Positions 8,539 through 16,961 of a DNA stretch of 64,000 nt are shown here, in pieces (within the stretch, counting starts at the first letter, position 1; each line of letters opens with the position of its first letter). The DNA lies in the NCBI RefSeq assembly GCF_000422885.1, contig NZ_AUGX01000010.1, positions 124,001 to 188,000 on the forward strand, written 5' to 3'. The translations under genes were made by a program, and so were the position numbers. This stretch comes from Ottowia thiooxydans DSM 14619. Its GTDB lineage: Bacteria; Pseudomonadota; Gammaproteobacteria; Burkholderiales; Burkholderiaceae_C. Below the pieces are notes generated by a model. The model was not told the origin of the DNA, made no database searches, and saw only the letters and a list, made by a program, of their open reading frames with translations.

Positions 8539-9120
8539 ATGACACGTCCACTCCGCTTAGTAGCAGTGTCCGGCGGAATGCAGCGCCCCTCCAAGTCGGC
8601 AGCCCTGGCAGAACACCTGCTGGATCTGATTGCAGAGAGCATCCCGTGCGAACAACGCCTGGTGGAACTGGGTCAGGTCGCGCTGCAGCTTGCTGGCGCG
8701 GCCTGGCGTTCCCAGCTGCCCAGCAACGTGGAGCATGAACTTGCAGCGGTTGAGCACGCTGACATCCTGGTGGTGGCCACACCGGTCTTTCGCGGCTCCT
8801 ACACGGGGCTGTTCAAGCACTTCTTCGACTTCATTCATCAAGACGCCTTGATCGACAAGCCCGTCTTGTTGGCTGCAACAGGCGGTAGCGAGCGGCATGC
8901 CTTGATGATCGACCATCAATTGCGGCCACTGTTTAGCTTCTTCCAGGCACGCACGCTACCGCTTGGCGTCTACGCGACCGACAACGATTTTGTGGACTAC
9001 CGCCTGCGAGACAAGGCCTTGATCGATCGCGCGAGTCTGGCAGTCCAACGGGCATTGCCGTTGCTCGAACTGACGCGCCACCTCCAGCCTTCTTTAGCCG
9101 AGGAAGCGGCGCTAGCCTGA
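8539..9120 (+). CDS. NAD(P)H-dependent FMN reductase (MsuE-like)
   Basis: A 193-residue flavodoxin-like flavin reductase. It opens with LRLVAVSGGMQRPSKS, the phosphate loop of the NADPH-dependent FMN reductase family, and has ATPVFRGSYTGLFKHFFDF, the flavin-ring loop. Such enzymes supply reduced FMN to a monooxygenase partner. I take the ATG at 8539; a TTG at 8482 would add 19 unlikely residues. It is 41 bp upstream of mesX and in line with mesD, so reduced flavin may feed the oxygen-needing MesX/MesD reaction. That link is inference. Confidence 0.9.
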   Translation: MTRPLRLVAVSGGMQRPSKSAALAEHLLDLIAESIPCEQRLVELGQVALQLAGAAWRSQLPSNVEHELAAVEHADILVVATPVFRGSYTGLFKHFFDFIHQDALIDKPVLLAATGGSERHALMIDHQLRPLFSFFQARTLPLGVYATDNDFVDYRLRDKALIDRASLAVQRALPLLELTRHLQPSLAEEAALA

Positions 9121-9161
9121 AAAAACGTCTTACCTCTTAAAAACCAGAACACTGAATCGCC

Positions 9162-10145
9162 ATGAACGAAGAACTCACGTTTAACCTCAAAAGCATCTGT
9201 TTCGATGAAAACTATCACCCATCAGACAGCACCCGCATAACCACCAACTTTGCCAATCTGGCCCGGGGAAAGAGTCGGCAACAGAACCTGCGCAACACGC
9301 TGAGGATGATTGACAATCGTTTCAATGATCTAGCGCATTGGGACAACCCAATGGGAGATCGCTACTCCGTCGAACTCGAGATCATCTCCGTCGAGATGAG
9401 TATTGAGACCAAAGGCAGCAATGATGTATTTCCGTTGATAGAGATCCTGAAAACCTGCATTCTCGACAAAAAATCAAACAAACGCATTGAAGGCATCGCG
9501 GGGAACAATTTCTCCTCCTACGTGCGCGATTACGACTTCAGTGTCTTGCTTCCGGGGTACAACCTCAATCGAACGGAATTCCGCACTCCGGACGATTTTG
9601 GAGACCTGCATGGAAAGCTGTTCAAGCAATTTGCCAACTCGAGCGCTTACAAGAAGCGCTTCAGCAAGCCGCCTGTCATCTGTATAAGCGCTTCCACCAG
9701 CAAGACCTATCAGCAGACCGGGAATCAGCACCCCGCTCTGGGTGTTGAGTATCAACAAAACGAACTATCTTCCACCGACCAATACTTCGCAAAAATGGGG
9801 ATGCAGGTTCGCTTTTTCATGCCTCCAAATAGCGTTGCACCGTTGGCCTTCTACTTTCACGGCGACCTGCTGGGCGACTACACAAATTTGGAGTTGATCA
9901 GCACCATTAGCACGATGGAAACCTTTCAGAAGATTTATCGCCCGGAAATTTACAACGCCAATTCTGCGGCCGGCAAACTGTATCAGCCAAGCCTGAAGAA
10001 CCAGGATTACTCATTGACGCAAATTGTTTATGACCGGGAAGAGCGCAGCCAGTTGGCTGTGCAGCAGGGGAAATTTGCAGAGGAGCACTTCATCAAGCCG
10101 TACAAGAACGTCCTTGAACAATGGGCTGCCGATTGCGTGCTCTAA
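9162..10145 (+). CDS. mesX: MesX, DUF1852 partner of methionine synthase MesD
   Basis: A 327-residue protein opening MNEELTFNLKSICFDENYHPSDS and containing RITTNFANLARG and QRQNLRNTL-like text, which I recognise as DUF1852. From published genetic work on folate-independent methionine synthases, DUF1852 (MesX) is needed together with MesD, and the pair needs oxygen; the methyl source was not established. It lies between a flavin reductase and mesD, 85 bp from the latter. No signal peptide or membrane segment is visible. The molecular role is unknown. Confidence 0.88.
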   Translation: MNEELTFNLKSICFDENYHPSDSTRITTNFANLARGKSRQQNLRNTLRMIDNRFNDLAHWDNPMGDRYSVELEIISVEMSIETKGSNDVFPLIEILKTCILDKKSNKRIEGIAGNNFSSYVRDYDFSVLLPGYNLNRTEFRTPDDFGDLHGKLFKQFANSSAYKKRFSKPPVICISASTSKTYQQTGNQHPALGVEYQQNELSSTDQYFAKMGMQVRFFMPPNSVAPLAFYFHGDLLGDYTNLELISTISTMETFQKIYRPEIYNANSAAGKLYQPSLKNQDYSLTQIVYDREERSQLAVQQGKFAEEHFIKPYKNVLEQWAADCVL

Positions 10146-10230
10146 CCAGCCAGAATACACAGCCCATACTTCATGACCAGTCCCGAAGTACGCTCGCCAC
10201 ACCCCTCTTTGCTTAAAAGGAAATCTTCAG

Positions 10231-11256
10231 ATGTTTGAAACCTCCATCGCCGGCAGCCTGCCGAAGCCAGCCTGGCTGGCTGAAACAAACAAGCTCTGGC
10301 CTCAGTGGCAAGCAGAAGGCGATGCGCTTCGCCAGGCCAAGGCCGACGCAACCCTGCTGTGGATCAAAGCCCAGGAAGACGCAGGCCTGGACATCGTGTG
10401 CGATGGCGAGCAATCTCGACAACACTTCGTACATGGCTTCCTGGAGCAGGTTGAAGGTATCGACTTCGAAAACAAAGTGAAGATGGGTATCCGCGACAAC
10501 CGCTACGACGCGATGGTGCCGCAGGTAGTGTCAGCCTTGCGCCTGAAAGGCCGTGTACACGCCTTCGAGGCCCAGCTGGCGCGCGCGCATACGAAGAAGA
10601 AGCTCAAGTTCACCCTCCCCGGCCCGATGACCATCGTCGACACCGTGGCAGACCGCTTCTACGGCGACAAGATCAAGATGGCCTTCGCCTTCGCCGAACT
10701 GCTCAACCAGGAGGCCCTGGCGCTTCAGGCCGACGGCGTAGACATCATCCAATTCGACGAGCCCGCCTTCAATGTCTACATGAAGGATGCCGCTGACTGG
10801 GGCGTAAAGGCACTAGAGCGCGCGGCGCAGGGCCTGACCTGTACCACGGCGGTGCACATCTGCTACGGCTACGGCATCAAGGCCAATACTGATTGGAAGA
10901 GCACGCTGGGTGACGAATGGCGCCAGTATGAAACGGTGTTCCCCGCGCTTGCCCGCAGCAGCATCGACCAGGTGAGCCTGGAATGCATCCACTCCCATGT
11001 ACCGCCCGATCTGATGAAACTGTTGGTGGGCAAGGATGTGATGGTCGGTGTCATCGATGTGGCCAGCGACGTGGTCGAGACCCCCGAAGAAGTGGCTGAC
11101 ACCATCGGCCGCGCGCTGGAGTTCGTGCCAAAGGAGCGCTTGTTTCCTTGCACAAATTGCGGCCTGGCGCCGATGGGGCGGGATGTGGCGTGGCGCAAGC
11201 TGAAAGCGCTGGCAGAAGGCACGAAGTTGGCAAAAGAGCGGTTTGCCACGGCGTGA
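10231..11256 (+). CDS. mesD: MesD, core-type folate-independent methionine synthase
   Basis: A 341-residue protein equal to the catalytic half of MetE and lacking the N-terminal folate-binding half. Visible zinc ligands are the His in VSLECIHSH with its preceding Glu-Cys, and the Cys in LFPCTNCGLAPMGR. FDEPAFNVY and CDGEQSRQ are other MetE-type motifs. AAGGAAA lies just before the ATG. Being next to mesX (DUF1852) marks it as the MesD family, which methylates homocysteine without methyltetrahydrofolate-glutamate. The methyl donor is not known. Confidence 0.88.
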   Translation: MFETSIAGSLPKPAWLAETNKLWPQWQAEGDALRQAKADATLLWIKAQEDAGLDIVCDGEQSRQHFVHGFLEQVEGIDFENKVKMGIRDNRYDAMVPQVVSALRLKGRVHAFEAQLARAHTKKKLKFTLPGPMTIVDTVADRFYGDKIKMAFAFAELLNQEALALQADGVDIIQFDEPAFNVYMKDAADWGVKALERAAQGLTCTTAVHICYGYGIKANTDWKSTLGDEWRQYETVFPALARSSIDQVSLECIHSHVPPDLMKLLVGKDVMVGVIDVASDVVETPEEVADTIGRALEFVPKERLFPCTNCGLAPMGRDVAWRKLKALAEGTKLAKERFATA

Positions 11257-11297
11257 GGCCACTAGGTCGTGGTGCACAAAGACATTCACCCTCTGCG

Positions 11298-12290
11298 TCA
11301 CGATCTCCGGAACTGCACTGAACGGCGCTGCTTCCAAATCACGCCATCGACCAAATAGTGATGAAAGTTGACTGTGAAGTGCGCAATGAGCACGGTGGGG
11401 AGTCCTAACCAAAGCAATTGCATGCCCATCCAATCGATGGCCTGGTAGAGTGCCGCGCCAAACAACAGGCAAAGGCCTCCATATTTGATGGCGCTCTTCC
11501 ACACCGTGACAAAGTCATCTGCAGGGAGCAAGCTACCTTTTGTCTGCCGGTCACGCCGGGTGTTTTGTACCCAGACAAACAAAAGGTATTGGAGGTTGTG
11601 CCAGACATTGACCACCAACCATCCCACCGTGATATCGGCAATCCAGATGTAGGCGACAAGGGAAACGCATACATGGGACAGCACAAATGCATCGTGCTGC
11701 CAGTTGCCCTCTCCGGCCAGTGCGGCCCGGCACTGCCGTTGCAACCACCAAACACCGCAAACGATGGTGACAAAGCCTGCGATGTCAGCCACTAGCTGGG
11801 GAACGAACGGCAGCTGTATGGGGTAGCCCAGGAAAGCCGTCGGCGCCCCTGCACACCGAGAGAGCAGACCCCACACTGGAACGAGATAGACCAGGGCCTC
11901 GGCCAGTCGGTCTGGGTAGAAGGGGCCTAGCCGTATGCGTCGGTAGGCTCTTGCGATGCCGAAAGACTGGCGCGTGACGTGATATGTCTGCGCAAGGAAA
12001 TAGAGGGTGAACAATCCCGCTACTTCATACGACAAAGCTGTGGCCACCACACCGGCGCATACGATCATCGGCAGGAAAAAAATCAAGAACCAATGACGTT
12101 TGATGTCGGCCATACCGGCGCCGATCCGGGTGTAAGTTGCCACCACATGCGGATTGGCAAAGAGCCATATGTCGACCAGGACAGCGGCCATCAGCAAGCC
12201 AGGTGAAATCGACGCCACGGCTCCAAAGACGAGCGCCACCACCAGTGTCCCGAAAATAAAAACTGCATCGAATCGAGGTACGCCAATCAT
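11298..12290 (-). CDS. Polytopic membrane protein with conserved histidines, function unknown
   Basis: About 330 residues with 8-9 hydrophobic spans. Histidines recur at helix ends: ANPHVVATYTRI, QTYHVTRQSFG, NVWHNLQYLLF and, near the C-terminus, HFTVNFHHYLVDGVIWK. This spread of paired His in a membrane bundle is reminiscent of membrane metal enzymes such as the Brp/Blh carotene-cleavage family or desaturases, but I cannot assign it to one. Its ATG overlaps the stop of the exported CxxC protein gene by 4 bp, so the two are one operon and probably work together. It converges on mesD. Confidence 0.75.
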   Translation of the reverse strand: MIGVPRFDAVFIFGTLVVALVFGAVASISPGLLMAAVLVDIWLFANPHVVATYTRIGAGMADIKRHWFLIFFLPMIVCAGVVATALSYEVAGLFTLYFLAQTYHVTRQSFGIARAYRRIRLGPFYPDRLAEALVYLVPVWGLLSRCAGAPTAFLGYPIQLPFVPQLVADIAGFVTIVCGVWWLQRQCRAALAGEGNWQHDAFVLSHVCVSLVAYIWIADITVGWLVVNVWHNLQYLLFVWVQNTRRDRQTKGSLLPADDFVTVWKSAIKYGGLCLLFGAALYQAIDWMGMQLLWLGLPTVLIAHFTVNFHHYLVDGVIWKQRRSVQFRRS

Positions 12291-13354
12291 GTGACCACAA
12301 CTGGCACCGGCGAAGGACGGGGTGACCCAAGCGGCGCAGGCTTGGTTGGCACTACGAACACACTCCTCGGCCGGAGATACCGCTCGGTAGCGCTTTTCAG
12401 TTTTTCAAAAGCAAGCGTGCGTGCGGCTGCGAACCGCGCTTCCAGCGTCAACCTGTTCGACATGCCAGACAAGCCCGCCGCAGGCAACTGCTGGTATGGA
12501 TCGTAGGATTCCTGCATTTCGCAGGGGTAACAAGCGCGGTTCAGATCTATTTGATTGGCAAGAATGACTTTGTAGACGGCACCCCCGCCCTGATCAGGGT
12601 TGATGGGAAAGGAAAAAGACAATTCCAACACGTTCACGCTGGAGTCTTTTTCTTGCTCGCCTACAAAAATGAACCCCGCCGTACGGTAGGAGTTGATGAC
12701 TGCCGCTTTCAACGCAGACAATTCGATGCCAACAAATGAATTGTTATATAAATTTCGTTCGCCGTGCCATCGGTTTTTGTAGTTGAAAACGTAGCCCTTA
12801 TCCATATAGGCTTGCCCGTTTACCCTGATTGTTGCAAAGGCTTGGTCGATCGCCGGATAAATACTGCTGCTCAACTCATACTGCGCCATCCATGGAAGGT
12901 CTGTCAGGGCGGAAAATTCTGGGAGACTTACTTGGCGCAAAAAACACCTCGCACATTTTTTGTTTTTGTCGAGGTTTTCGTCGACTCGTACGACCATTTC
13001 TGTGCTGTGATTATTCTTCCCCACAGGCACGGAATATGAAAACTTGTAATACGTTTCCTCATCCTTGGCTTTCGTGATGGAAACCAAGGAAAAGTTGGCG
13101 TCCTCAAAGGCCCCGATCACCAGTTTTCTAAAATTATCGATTTTTATATTCGAATAAATGGCTGTGGGCATTGGGCCCGCCGTGACCTGGGGATGCAACT
13201 GAAGTGGGTAGCCATATGGCCCGTAAGAATTCCGGTTGTCCGCTGACTTTTGAGTTAGCGTCAGGCCAAGTGGGTAGCCATATTGCCCGTGAGCACTCCC
13301 GATGAGCATCATTGCAATAACGAGGAGTCGGGCAAGGTATCTCAATTGCTTCAT
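12287..13354 (-). CDS. Exported protein with a duplicated CxxC domain, function unknown
   Basis: A 355-residue exported protein: MKQLRYLARLLVIAMMLI then cleavage near SAHGQ. I prefer the start at 13354 to an upstream one at 13387 because it gives a clean signal peptide. YGYPL occurs twice right after cleavage (QYGYPLGLTL, PYGYPLQLHP). Two similar halves follow; each has a helix then 'F.LV..T' or 'FIFVGE', a beta hairpin, and a CxxC (CARCFLRQV; CYPCEMQES). The C-terminus is proline-rich. Paired CxxC motifs in an exported protein suggest metal or disulfide. It heads an operon with the histidine-rich membrane protein. Confidence 0.75.
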   Translation of the reverse strand: MKQLRYLARLLVIAMMLIGSAHGQYGYPLGLTLTQKSADNRNSYGPYGYPLQLHPQVTAGPMPTAIYSNIKIDNFRKLVIGAFEDANFSLVSITKAKDEETYYKFSYSVPVGKNNHSTEMVVRVDENLDKNKKCARCFLRQVSLPEFSALTDLPWMAQYELSSSIYPAIDQAFATIRVNGQAYMDKGYVFNYKNRWHGERNLYNNSFVGIELSALKAAVINSYRTAGFIFVGEQEKDSSVNVLELSFSFPINPDQGGGAVYKVILANQIDLNRACYPCEMQESYDPYQQLPAAGLSGMSNRLTLEARFAAARTLAFEKLKSATERYLRPRSVFVVPTKPAPLGSPRPSPVPVVVT

Positions 13355-13590
13355 GGCCAGTTTTGAGTAGGTCTCGGGTGGTGGCACTCCACATTTCCTC
13401 GGGGTCGTTCCCCGAAAAAATCACCCCCAATCCCACTCCATCATCGATTCAGTGCAAGCATACCCAAAAACGCACCGCACCCCAGGATTTGTAGAGATCG
13501 CCGGAGCGCGCATCGACCCCGACGGCAGCGCGCTCTGAACTTCGGCTGCGCGGGCAATTCAACTCCTAGTGCGAACTGCGGCGCACCACT

Positions 13591-14505
13591 TCAGTTGCGC
13601 TGCAGCTGAGGATTTTTGGCGAACAGCTCGGCCGCCCAATCCACGAAAGCCCGAACCTTCGCACTCAGGTGCCGGTTAGGCGGGTAGACCACATGCATCG
13701 CAATCGGCGGGCAGCGCCATTCCGGCAAGACTTCCACCAACTCGCCGGTTTGCAGGTAAGGGTCGGCCACCAGCCGCACGCACTGCGATATGCCAAAGCC
13801 GCCGAGCACCGCCGCAAGATGGGCATTGCCGTCGTTGACTGAGACGCGGTAAGGGGCAGTCAGGTCAATGATCTCATCGCCCTTGTGGAACTCGTGCGGA
13901 TAAGGACGCCGGGCTGAGCCCGAAAAAAAACCAATCAGCTGATGCCTCTTTTCGATGTCATTCGGGTGCTGGGGCATCCCATACCGCTTGATATAGGCCG
14001 GAGACGCCACAGTGACGAAGGCGATGCTGCCAATACGGCGTGCCACGAGAGACTGATCGGTGAGCGAGCCGCCACGGATCACGCAGTCGACGTTGTCGCC
14101 GAGAAGGTCGACCGCGCGGTCACTCACGCCGAGGTCGACCTGTATATCTGGGTAACGGTCAAGAAAAGTGTGGAGCGCGGGCAAGATCACATGCCGAGCG
14201 ATCTGGGTGCCCACATCAATGCGCAAACGCCCGGTCGGGTTGGCTTGCGCGTTGGTCATGCCGGCCTCGATGTCGTCGAAGTCATTAAGCAAGCGCGCAG
14301 TGCGTTCAAAGTACGCGGCGCCGTCAGGCGTGACGGTGACACGCCGCGTGGTACGGTTGAGCAGCTTCACGCGCAGGCGTGCTTCCAGCGCCTGAATCTG
14401 TTTGGTGACGGTGCCCTTGGGCAGGCCGAGAGAGTCTGCCGCGCGGGTGAAAGAGCCGACCTCCACAACGCGGACGAAAACTCTCATGGCCTGGATCTGA
14501 TCCAT
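13591..14505 (-). CDS. LysR-type regulator, CeoR/MexT-like position
   Basis: A 304-residue LysR regulator. The winged helix at the N-terminus reads MDQIQAMRVFVRVVEVGSF, then AADSLGLPKGTVTKQIQALE; the rest is the periplasmic-binding-like effector domain. I start at 14505 (MDQIQ) since the open frame upstream is not LysR-like. It is divergent from the dead-hydrolase/RND operon with 169 bp between, the arrangement of ceoR in Burkholderia and mexT in Pseudomonas. It likely activates that operon in response to an aromatic inducer such as salicylate, which is inference from those systems. Confidence 0.92.
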   Translation of the reverse strand: MDQIQAMRVFVRVVEVGSFTRAADSLGLPKGTVTKQIQALEARLRVKLLNRTTRRVTVTPDGAAYFERTARLLNDFDDIEAGMTNAQANPTGRLRIDVGTQIARHVILPALHTFLDRYPDIQVDLGVSDRAVDLLGDNVDCVIRGGSLTDQSLVARRIGSIAFVTVASPAYIKRYGMPQHPNDIEKRHQLIGFFSGSARRPYPHEFHKGDEIIDLTAPYRVSVNDGNAHLAAVLGGFGISQCVRLVADPYLQTGELVEVLPEWRCPPIAMHVVYPPNRHLSAKVRAFVDWAAELFAKNPQLQRN

Positions 14506-14674
14506 TGACGTGTTCCTTGCAGCGCGGCGAAATACCGGCGCTGCGGAATTCTCACACACAGTTTTGGGTCGATTGTTAGTTGAATGGAAACAGAGCAGTG
14601 ACTTCACCCCCCGTTTTTGACACGCTGAAAGTTTTATATTCGATCCGTCGGTCCATACCACCTCAAGGTTTCCA

Positions 14675-15562
14675 ATGTCACCCCGTTCCACACCGCTTGC
14701 TGCAGTTGAAGGCACCACCGCCACCGCGGTGGCAATCGCTGAGGCTGACATCACGATCGAGCTGCCCAACCGGGAACCGGTGAAAGCGCGCATCTACGGC
14801 GCCAAGCAGAAGGGAACAGCATCACCGCTGGTGCTGCATTTTCATGGCGGAACATTCGTGTCTGGCAATCTGGAGAACGGTCGCACCGTCGGTTTAATGC
14901 TGGCCGGCGCGGGTGCGGTGGTGGTCTCACTGGCCTATCCACTGGCACCACAGTACCCGTTCCCGGAGCCCATCGAAGTGGGCTACGCGGCGCTGGTGTG
15001 GCTACACAAGCAACGCACCAAGCTGGCTGGCAAGGGTGCCCCACTGTTCCTCGCAGGTGAAGAAGCCGGCGGTAACCTGGCTGCCGCGGTGGCATTGATC
15101 TCCCGTGACAGGGGTCATCCGCCGTTGTCAGGCCAGATTCTGCTTTCGCCGATGCTCGACCCGTGCGCAGGTACCGCCTCGCTGCGGGAGGCAACAGGCG
15201 ACGCCACAGAATGCAAGTTTGCTTCGGGCTGGCGAGATTTCTTTCGCTGCCCGAACGATGCGGTGCATCCGTATGCGGTGCCAGGCGCTTCGCTGCGTTT
15301 GGCGGAGATCGCGCCTACGCTGGTGCTGGTCGGTGCCGACGACCCGATGCGCGACGAGGCATTGGCTTTTGCGGAGCGCCTGCGCGAAGCCGGCAACCCG
15401 GTGACGAGCAGCGTGCTGCCTTCGGCCACTAACTGGCCTGAGGCGCTGTCAGCGCCCGAAGCCAATGAGTGCGTGTGTACCGCCACCGTGCAGCAGCATT
15501 TTCTCGCGTTCTTCAGCAAAGCAACGCCCCCTCCCCCGCTGCCGCCTGAAGCGGCGGGCTGA
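14675..15562 (+). CDS. LlpE-like alpha/beta hydrolase-3 fold protein lacking catalytic Ser and His
   Basis: A 295-residue protein of the hormone-sensitive-lipase fold. The oxyanion motif HFHGGTF (residues 55-61) is kept, but the nucleophile elbow GDSAGG is GEEAGG (G128-E129-E130), so the serine is replaced by Glu. The acid in GADDPMRDEA is present, while the usual HGF histidine region reads LPSATNWPEAL with no His. It is therefore probably not a hydrolase. It heads the RND operon as llpE heads the ceoAB-opcM operon of Burkholderia cenocepacia, where it was reported dispensable for drug efflux. A sensor or ligand-binding role is possible. Confidence 0.85.
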   Translation: MSPRSTPLAAVEGTTATAVAIAEADITIELPNREPVKARIYGAKQKGTASPLVLHFHGGTFVSGNLENGRTVGLMLAGAGAVVVSLAYPLAPQYPFPEPIEVGYAALVWLHKQRTKLAGKGAPLFLAGEEAGGNLAAAVALISRDRGHPPLSGQILLSPMLDPCAGTASLREATGDATECKFASGWRDFFRCPNDAVHPYAVPGASLRLAEIAPTLVLVGADDPMRDEALAFAERLREAGNPVTSSVLPSATNWPEALSAPEANECVCTATVQQHFLAFFSKATPPPPLPPEAAG

Positions 15563-15682
15563 CGCCGCTCCTTCTCTCTAACTTTCGGTAGCTGGCGATC
15601 CCGACTACCGGCTCATGCAGTCCATTGCGAAACGCAGCGGGCTGAGCCGCTGCATTTCGAAATCATCACTAGGAATATCCTC

Positions 15683-16939
15683 ATGTCTAAAAAAGAACTC
15701 TCCAACCTGGCGCGCCGCGGTATCTGGCCCACTGTCACCGGCCTCACCGCCCTCGCTGCAGTGCTCTCTGCCGGCCTCGGTCTACAGAGCTTCAGCGCCG
15801 AAGCGAATGACGCGCCTGCCGCCAGCGCACCGCAGGCCATCCCCGTCTCGGTCGCGACCGTGGCAGAGAGCGAAGTTGCGGGCTGGAACGAGTTTTCCGG
15901 CAGGCTGGAAGCAGTCGAGCGCGTCGATGTGCGCTCACGCGTTGCCGGCGCCGTGCAGACCGTCCATTTCCGCGAAGGGGCGCTGGTCAAGCGCGGTGAC
16001 CTGCTCATCACCATCGACCCCGCCCCTTACGCGGCCGAAGTCGAGCGCGCATCGGCGCAAGTGGCGGCCGCCCAGAGCCGCGTGACACAGGCCCTCGGTG
16101 AGCAGACTCGTGCCAGGCGCCTGTGGGACGAGCAGGCCATCGCGCAACGGGAGTTCGAAGAGCGTACCAATGGTCGCGATGAAGCCGACGCCAACCTGCG
16201 CGCCGCACAAGCGTCGTTGCAAACCGCCAAGCTCAGCTTTGACTATACGCAGGTGCGCGCTCCGATCGCGGGCCGTATTGGCAAGCTTGAGGTGACAGTG
16301 GGCAACCTCGTGGCTGCCGGCCCCGGTGCGCCGGTACTGACCACGCTGGTGTCCGTGAGCCCTATCTACGCAAGCTTCGATGCCGATGAAAGCGTCATCG
16401 CACGGGCGTTGAAAGACGTCTCCACCGCCGGATCCAGTGCGCGCGGCCTCATTGAGCGCATTCCTGTACAGATGGGCACAGCGGTGAGCGAAGGCACACC
16501 ATGGCTCGGCAAGCTGCAGCTCATCGACAACCAAGTCGACGCGAGGAGCGGCACGGTGCGGGTGCGCGCCGCATTCGACAACACCGATGGCTCCTTGATG
16601 CCCGGCCAGTTCGCCCGCATCCGCATGGGCCAGGCGCGCACAGACAAAGCGATGCTGGTCAGCGAGCGTGCCATCGGCACCGATCAGAGCAAAAAATTCG
16701 TGATGGTGATCAGCGCCGACAACAAGGCTGAATACCGCGAGGTGACGATAGGCGCACCTAGCAATGGCTTGCGCATCGTGCAAAAAGGGCTACAGCCCGG
16801 TGAGCGCGTGGTGGTGAACGGCCTGCAGCACATCCGCCCCGGCGCATTGGTAGCGCCCCAGATCGTGACCATGGATGCGACGGCCGCAGCGCCTTCGAAG
16901 GCCAAGCCAGAGCGCGTGGCGCAAGTCGACAAATCCTGA
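15683..16939 (+). CDS. RND efflux periplasmic adaptor (MexE/CeoA-like)
   Basis: A 418-residue membrane-fusion protein. An N-terminal signal/anchor (RRGIWPTVTGLTALAAVLS) is followed by the lipoyl-like half RVDVRSRVAGAVQTVHFREG, a helical hairpin rich in Ala/Gln (residues ~100-170), and the second lipoyl half APIAGRIGKLEVTVGNLV. The beta-barrel and membrane-proximal parts end near QHIRPGALV. It bridges the inner-membrane pump encoded 22 bp downstream to the outer-membrane channel. AGGAA precedes the ATG. Similarity to the pump order of mexEF-oprN points to chloramphenicol, quinolone or aromatic compounds as cargo, but cargo cannot be read from sequence. Confidence 0.95.
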   Translation: MSKKELSNLARRGIWPTVTGLTALAAVLSAGLGLQSFSAEANDAPAASAPQAIPVSVATVAESEVAGWNEFSGRLEAVERVDVRSRVAGAVQTVHFREGALVKRGDLLITIDPAPYAAEVERASAQVAAAQSRVTQALGEQTRARRLWDEQAIAQREFEERTNGRDEADANLRAAQASLQTAKLSFDYTQVRAPIAGRIGKLEVTVGNLVAAGPGAPVLTTLVSVSPIYASFDADESVIARALKDVSTAGSSARGLIERIPVQMGTAVSEGTPWLGKLQLIDNQVDARSGTVRVRAAFDNTDGSLMPGQFARIRMGQARTDKAMLVSERAIGTDQSKKFVMVISADNKAEYREVTIGAPSNGLRIVQKGLQPGERVVVNGLQHIRPGALVAPQIVTMDATAAAPSKAKPERVAQVDKS

Positions 16940-16961
16940 TCAGGGACAAACAAAAAGTATC

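Noticed and set aside
14506..14674. MexT-type nod box (ATCA-N5-GTCGAT-N4-ACYAT) between LysR and the RND operon
   Set aside because: Only GTCGAT is present near 14568; the flanking parts do not match.
14506..14793. N-terminal extension of the LysR regulator
   Set aside because: LysR proteins begin at the helix-turn-helix; the extension crosses the divergent promoter and the hydrolase start.
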